Shown one piece after another: positions 8,111 through 11,357 of a stretch of DNA of 11,357 bases (positions are counted from its first letter, which is position 1; every line of letters starts with the position of its first letter). The notes beneath the pieces are model-generated. The model saw nothing but the letters and a program-made list of their open reading frames with translations, did not search any database and was not told where the DNA came from. Both the position numbers and the translations under genes were made by a program. Location: the NCBI GenBank assembly GCA_021828635.1, contig JAJZEJ010000747.1, positions 1 to 11,357 on the forward strand, given 5' to 3'. The stretch is from Chloroflexota bacterium. GTDB taxonomy: Bacteria; Chloroflexota; Ktedonobacteria; Ktedonobacterales; Ktedonobacteraceae.

Positions 8111-9592
8111 ATGAGTGATCAAAACGATCAAAAACCGCCGATTACGACGACGGATGCTGGTATTCCGGCTGCGAGCGATCAATACTCGCTTTCAGTCGGC
8201 CCAAATGGCCCTCTGCTGCTGCAAGACCATTATCTCATCCAGAAAATGGCGCAGTTCAACCGTGAGCGCGTGCCGGAGCGTGTGGTGCATGCCAAAGGTA
8301 GCGGCGCGTTCGGCTACTTCGAGGTCACGCACGAGGCCACGCAATGGACAAAAGCTGCCTTTCTGAACAAAGTCGGCAAACGCACACCCGTTCTCGCCCG
8401 CTTCTCAACGGTGGCCGGTGAACTGGGTTCAGCCGATACGGTACGCGACCCGCGTGGCTTCGCCATCAAATTCTACACAGAAGAGGGCAACTACGACCTG
8501 GTTGGCAACAACACGCCAATCTTCTTTGTGCGCGACCCCTCGAAGTTCCAGGATTTCATCCATTCGCAGAAGCGTATGCCCGACACGGATATGCGCAGCA
8601 ACAACGCCATGTGGGACTTCTGGTCGCTCTCGCCTGAAGCGATGCACCAGGTAATATTCCTGATGTCTGATCGTGGGACACCGCGCACCTACCGTCATAT
8701 GAACGGCTACGGCAGTCATACCTTCATGTGGCTCAATGCCGCTGGAGAGAAGTTCTGGGTCAAGTACCACTTCAAGACGGAGCAGGGTATTCAGAACTTC
8801 ACCGATGGTGAGGCAAAGGCTATGACGGCGGAAGACCCTGACTACCATCGCCGCGACCTGCGCGAATCGATCAATAAGCAGGACTATCCGGTCTGGCGCT
8901 TAGAGATGCAGATCATGCCCTTCGCCGACGCGGAGAACTATCGCTTCAATCCCTTCGATCTCACAAAGGTCTGGCCGCATAGCGATTATGCACCGATCAC
9001 AATTGGTCGCCTCGTGCTTAATCGCAACCCGGAGAATTTCTTCGCACAGATCGAGCAGGCATCGTTCGAGCCAGCGAATATGGTACCTGGCATTGGCCCC
9101 AGCCCTGATAAGATGCTACTCGGTCGCCTGTTCAGCTATCCCGACACGCATCGGCATCGCATCGGGGCCAACTACCTGCAATTGCCGGTCAATCAGCCGT
9201 TGAGCGAGGTGCATAGCTACAACAAAGACGGTGCGATGCGCTATCGCCACAATGGCAACCAGCCGGTCTACGCGCCCAACAGCTACGGCGGCCCACAAGC
9301 CGATGCGGAACGCTATCCAGACCCATCCTGGTCGGTGAGCGGCGACATGGTACGTAGTGCCTACGCTCTGCATGCCGAGGATAGCGACTTCGGGCAGGCC
9401 GGTAATCTCTACCGCCATGTCCTCTCAGAGCCCGACAAAGCCCATTTGGTCAGCAACATCGCCGGTCACATAAGCCAGAGCGTCGAGCGTCCCATCCAAG
9501 AACGCGCCCTCAAGCACTGGTATCAGGTAGACCAGGAACTGGGTACTCGCCTCGCCAAAGCACTGGGTTTGGAACTCTCTACAACAATGTAA
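8111..9592 (+). CDS. katA: Monofunctional haem catalase (small-subunit type)
   Basis: This 493-residue cytoplasmic catalase converts 2 H2O2 to water and O2. All family hallmarks are present: catalytic H60 in RVVHAKGSGAFGYF, the distal Asn in DLVGNNTPIFFVRD (131-136 region), and the haem-ligand Y343 in GRLFSYPDTHRHRIG with the supporting R339. The length (about 490) fits small-subunit clade 3 catalases, without the extra flavodoxin-like C-terminal domain of large-subunit enzymes. The start is the ATG at 8111; the ribosome site is weak (AAAG at 8096-8099, with AAGGA further off at 8087), unlike the strong sites of the upstream cluster. It follows groEL by 147 bp, probably as its own unit. Next to an oxygenase cluster it could remove H2O2 from uncoupled turnover, but adjacency may be chance. 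Confidence 0.95.
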   Translation: MSDQNDQKPPITTTDAGIPAASDQYSLSVGPNGPLLLQDHYLIQKMAQFNRERVPERVVHAKGSGAFGYFEVTHEATQWTKAAFLNKVGKRTPVLARFSTVAGELGSADTVRDPRGFAIKFYTEEGNYDLVGNNTPIFFVRDPSKFQDFIHSQKRMPDTDMRSNNAMWDFWSLSPEAMHQVIFLMSDRGTPRTYRHMNGYGSHTFMWLNAAGEKFWVKYHFKTEQGIQNFTDGEAKAMTAEDPDYHRRDLRESINKQDYPVWRLEMQIMPFADAENYRFNPFDLTKVWPHSDYAPITIGRLVLNRNPENFFAQIEQASFEPANMVPGIGPSPDKMLLGRLFSYPDTHRHRIGANYLQLPVNQPLSEVHSYNKDGAMRYRHNGNQPVYAPNSYGGPQADAERYPDPSWSVSGDMVRSAYALHAEDSDFGQAGNLYRHVLSEPDKAHLVSNIAGHISQSVERPIQERALKHWYQVDQELGTRLAKALGLELSTTM

Positions 9593-9680
9593 ATCTGATG
9601 TTGACAAGAAGCCTGACATCTATTGGAACTTCTTCGGAAACGAGCAAGCGAGTAATGAGATGTAACGGGCATGGCACCCA

Positions 9681-9765
9681 CAAGAGGTGTCACTACATCT
9701 AGCGTGCTCCTACGGCGCGGAGCGCCGCCTTTGGCGGCGGAATATACATGTAGTAACACCCCTTG
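9681..9765. repeat. Compound inverted repeat with nested GC-rich hairpins (MITE-like)
   Basis: Outer arms of 21 bp at 9681-9701 and 9745-9765 are inverted copies with 18 of 21 bases matching (ACTACAT/ATGTAGT inside GGTGT...ACACC). Between them sits a perfect 7-bp stem with a TTT loop (9723-9739). Two alternative stems use overlapping bases: GGCGC/GCGCC (9714-9718 with 9722-9726) and GCTCC/GGAGC (9706-9710 with 9719-9723). The 85-bp unit could extrude as a cruciform or act as a strong RNA hairpin. It does not resemble the GGGCGTGAT repeats. Confidence 0.75.
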
Positions 9766-9801
9766 CGGTCAATCCTGTTCAAATAAGGAACAATGGATGC
9801 G

Positions 9802-9846
9802 TGGGGGCCAACGGGCGACCACAAGGGTTCCCACTTCCGCCCCTAC
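9802..9846 (-). repeat. Second GTAGGGGCG-headed intergenic repeat, partly degenerate
   Basis: On the minus strand the segment starts GTAGGGGCG (9838-9846), the same nine bases that head repeats R2 and R4b. It then continues into a different body with GGGAACCCTTGTGGTCGCCC and GTTGGCCCCCAC. The body has partial dyad symmetry around ACCCTTGTGGT. I take it as a second sub-family sharing the same head. The similarity is limited to the head, so the relation is tentative. Confidence 0.45.
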
Positions 9847-10014
9847 TCTACACTAAAATAGCGGCAGTCTCTACTAAGACAACAATCATCCATTATTGAA
9901 GCATAGCTCTCACAAGGCGCGTTATGCATACGATGACTTTCGCTTGCACCAAAGAGCATGCAGAAAGAGGTTTTCGCGGTGCATGCAGGAGACCTTGTCA
10001 CACAATATTTATAG

Positions 10015-10043
10015 TTGCGGATTCATCACCTTACGCACATAAT
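10015..10043 (+). promoter_or_regulatory. Weak candidate promoter upstream of the WxL-like gene
   Basis: TTGCGG (10015-10020) and CATAAT (10038-10043) are spaced 17 bp apart in an A+T-richer stretch. The -10 matches five of six bases, the -35 only three. The leader to the start at 10277 would be about 225 nt. Motif match only. Confidence 0.2.
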
Positions 10044-10276
10044 CTACACCTTCTCTCAACCGTTTCTCTCTTCTTTTGAGCCTGAAAAAAACATATGGTT
10101 GCGCTAGAGAATGTCTGATCTCTCAATAGGTCTCAAGATACTTCTATCACACTCTCTTATGCGAAAGACACAACAAGATTGCAAATGTTTTTGCACGCCG
10201 CACGCTACCTGCCATGCGTCTTTGTTGCGCTTTTCCTATCAACTTGTGGAATTATGAACCCAAGAAAGGATTATTC

Positions 10277-10861
10277 ATGCGCTTTCTCACAAACAAATCG
10301 ATGCGTTTCTATCTGGGTTTTCTGGCAATCCTGCTTCTCACGCTAGGTGGTTCTGTAGTGGCCGCCTTCGCCGATTCAGGAACCAACGCGAGCGTGACCA
10401 TCAATGCGGGAACGCTCACCGAGACGGGGCCGAATAGCGTGCAAGCCACCGCCGTCACGCTCAACGGTAACGATCAGACCACCACCTATACGCTTCCCTT
10501 GACGGTCACTGATGCTACTGGCAGTGGCAACGGTTGGAACCTGACCATCACCTCCACGCAGTTCAGCGATGGTCATGGACATACCTTACCAACCACGGCC
10601 TCCAGCATTCTCACGGCTCCCTCCGTGGTATGCCAGAGTACGGGCAATCATTGCACCGCTCCGATTAATAGTATTAGCTATCCTCTCGGCGTTCCCGCAG
10701 GCAGCACCGCGCCAACCGCCGTAAAGTTTTACAATGCGGCTGCCAATAGCGGCTTGGGCATCTTCGCCATCACACCAACGGTCACGATCACGGTTCCTGC
10801 CTCGACCATCGCGGGTACCTATGGTAGCACCGTCGATGTGGCGATTGTCAGCGGGCCGTAA
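10277..10861 (+). CDS. Secreted WxL-domain-like surface protein
   Basis: This 194-residue exported protein starts at the ATG at 10277, six bases after AAAGGA (10265-10270). An upstream in-frame ATG at 10214 lacks a ribosome site and would bury the signal peptide. Residues 1-32 form a signal peptide: basic start, hydrophobic core FYLGFLAILLLTLGG, likely cut after AFA. The mature part is rich in Thr, Ser, Asn and Gly and beta-strand-like. It has a WxL motif in GNGWNLTITSTQF and the family-like ending VPASTIAGTYGSTVDVAIVSGP, where the second WxL motif would be expected but is replaced by VDVAIV. Two cysteines (VVCQSTGNHC) may form a disulfide. WxL domains bind the cell wall non-covalently in Firmicutes. 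The DUF916-like gene that follows is a usual partner, which supports this call over a generic secreted protein. Confidence 0.7.
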   Translation: MRFLTNKSMRFYLGFLAILLLTLGGSVVAAFADSGTNASVTINAGTLTETGPNSVQATAVTLNGNDQTTTYTLPLTVTDATGSGNGWNLTITSTQFSDGHGHTLPTTASSILTAPSVVCQSTGNHCTAPINSISYPLGVPAGSTAPTAVKFYNAAANSGLGIFAITPTVTITVPASTIAGTYGSTVDVAIVSGP

Positions 10862-10882
10862 AGCTGCTTGCGCTGGTTCCTC

Positions 10883-10916
10883 CGTGGGGAGATCTGGCAA
10901 CATCCTTCTCCCCACG
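10883..10916 (+). other. Perfect 10-bp inverted repeat after the WxL-like gene
   Basis: CGTGGGGAGA (10883-10892) and TCTCCCCACG (10907-10916) pair perfectly around a 14-base loop, 22 bp after the stop codon. There is no T-run directly after the stem, so it is not a classical intrinsic terminator. It may limit read-through, protect the 3' end of the message, or be a remnant of a repeat. Confidence 0.6.
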
Positions 10917-11002
10917 AGAGAGCGCGGTACTAATGCAGCGACGAAGCCAGGGGAGCAACGCTCGTGTTCGGCTCTGGAGGCCCTCACGTTTTATGGTCTC
11001 GA

Positions 11003-11011
11003 TGGTACAAT
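11003..11011 (+). promoter_or_regulatory. Candidate extended -10 promoter for the DUF916-like gene
   Basis: TGG plus TACAAT (11006-11011) is an extended -10 match, followed by T-rich sequence; the -35 region is poor. The leader would be about 40 nt. If real, the DUF916-like gene can be expressed apart from the WxL-like gene. Motif match only. Confidence 0.3.
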
Positions 11012-11057
11012 TGCTTTTTTTATGACTTTCAAAGGTTTTTTTAAGAAGGTATATCTG

Positions 11058-11357
11058 ATGTCTATAGCAGCTTTCTTGACGCGCTTCGGCGTGTTTCTTC
11101 GCTCACTAATGAGAACATGGTCGGCTTGCCTCCTGCTGCTCAGCGTGTGTATCGCCGCAACCCTCGGCGTTGGGATGTCCTCGGTTGCCTATGCTGAGAG
11201 CGGACAGGCGATCTTCTCTTTGCAACCTGTCTCCTATGACGCCGCCGAGCCACTCACCAAGTCCTACTTTATCTTTGATGGCACCGCAGGAACCATCATC
11301 AAGAGTAGCGTGCGCGTCACCAATAGTGGCACCGTCAGTGGCAGTGCCATTCTCTAT
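11058..11357 (+). CDS. Secreted DUF916-like (WxL-interacting) protein, N-terminal part only
   Basis: The first 100 residues are in the window and the frame is open at the edge. The start is the ATG at 11058, seven bases after AGAAGGT (11044-11050). Residues 1-46 look like a long signal peptide: basic segment with R9, R15 and R19, hydrophobic core ACLLLLSVCIAATLGVG, likely cut after VAYA. The mature start (QAIFSLQPVSYD, then SYFIFDGTAGTIIKSSVRVTNSGTVSGSA) matches the opening of DUF916/WxL-interacting proteins, in which FxxxP, YF and a loop-Gly before a beta-sandwich with a VxN strand recur. These proteins usually carry a C-terminal membrane anchor, which here would lie outside the window. With the WxL-like gene 196 bp upstream it forms a typical pair for a cell-surface complex. 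Confidence 0.7.
   Translation, partial: MSIAAFLTRFGVFLRSLMRTWSACLLLLSVCIAATLGVGMSSVAYAESGQAIFSLQPVSYDAAEPLTKSYFIFDGTAGTIIKSSVRVTNSGTVSGSAILY

Larger units (their letters stand above)
9593..10276. other. Intergenic region of about 680 bp, no credible gene
   Basis: Short open frames here (for example 9671-9856 and 9687-9899) run through repeat sequence and have no protein-like character. The region holds a compound inverted repeat (9681-9765), a second repeat type (9802-9846) and a direct repeat GCATGCAG (9956-9963 and 9981-9988). It also has a small palindrome TGCAAA/TTTGCA (10180-10185 with 10190-10195) and a possible promoter near 10015-10043. I see no RNA gene. Confidence 0.7.

Noticed and set aside
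9671..9899. Small genes in the gap after the catalase
   Set aside because: The open frames cover the inverted repeat and the GTAGGGGCG-type repeat, lack ribosome sites and have low-complexity or arginine/serine-rich shadow-like translations.
10586..10987. Minus-strand 133-residue open frame across the WxL-like gene
   Set aside because: It is antisense to a gene with a clear signal peptide and ribosome site, and it reads through the 10883-10916 hairpin.

Overview
The window is most probably from a Chloroflexota soil bacterium of the Ktedonobacteria type. This is inferred from the mix of content: an actinobacterial-style propane/alkane monooxygenase cluster, Shine-Dalgarno-led genes, Gram-positive-type WxL and DUF916 surface proteins, and abundant GTAGGGGCG-headed palindromic intergenic repeats. 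No rRNA or other phylogenetic marker is present, so the assignment is tentative.

Positions 1-7963 hold one co-directional gene cluster on the + strand. Its order matches the mimABCD/prmABCD clusters of mycobacteria and rhodococci: hydroxylase alpha subunit (3' end only), NADH reductase, hydroxylase beta subunit, coupling protein, amidohydrolase-2 protein, DUF59/MIP18-type assembly protein, Zn alcohol dehydrogenase, and a GroEL-like chaperonin. Together they would oxidise a short alkane, ketone or phenol-like substrate with O2 and NADH, pass on the resulting alcohol, and provide metal-assembly and folding help for the di-iron hydroxylase. The alcohol dehydrogenase is split by a frameshift that looks like a 16-bp deletion.

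The cluster is studded with palindromic repeats (core GGGCGTGATTCATCACGCCC). Two pairs form inverted-repeat units of about 100 bp on either side of the amidohydrolase gene. Three hairpins end 21-23 nt before a start codon, just upstream of the Shine-Dalgarno sequence of the reductase, amidohydrolase and DUF59 genes. A three-copy 21-bp tandem repeat lies between the alpha subunit and reductase genes.

Positions 8111-9592 encode a haem catalase, probably a separate transcription unit. Positions 9593-10276 hold no credible gene. They contain a compound inverted repeat (9681-9765) and a second repeat type (about 9802-9846). Positions 10277-10861 encode a secreted WxL-like protein, followed by a 10-bp-stem hairpin and the start of a secreted DUF916-like protein that runs off the window. 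This pair resembles the WxL surface-protein loci of Firmicutes.

The enzyme system itself is known. The less described parts are the repeat/ribosome-site arrangement, the integrase-like tail on the DUF59 protein, and the dehydrogenase lesion.
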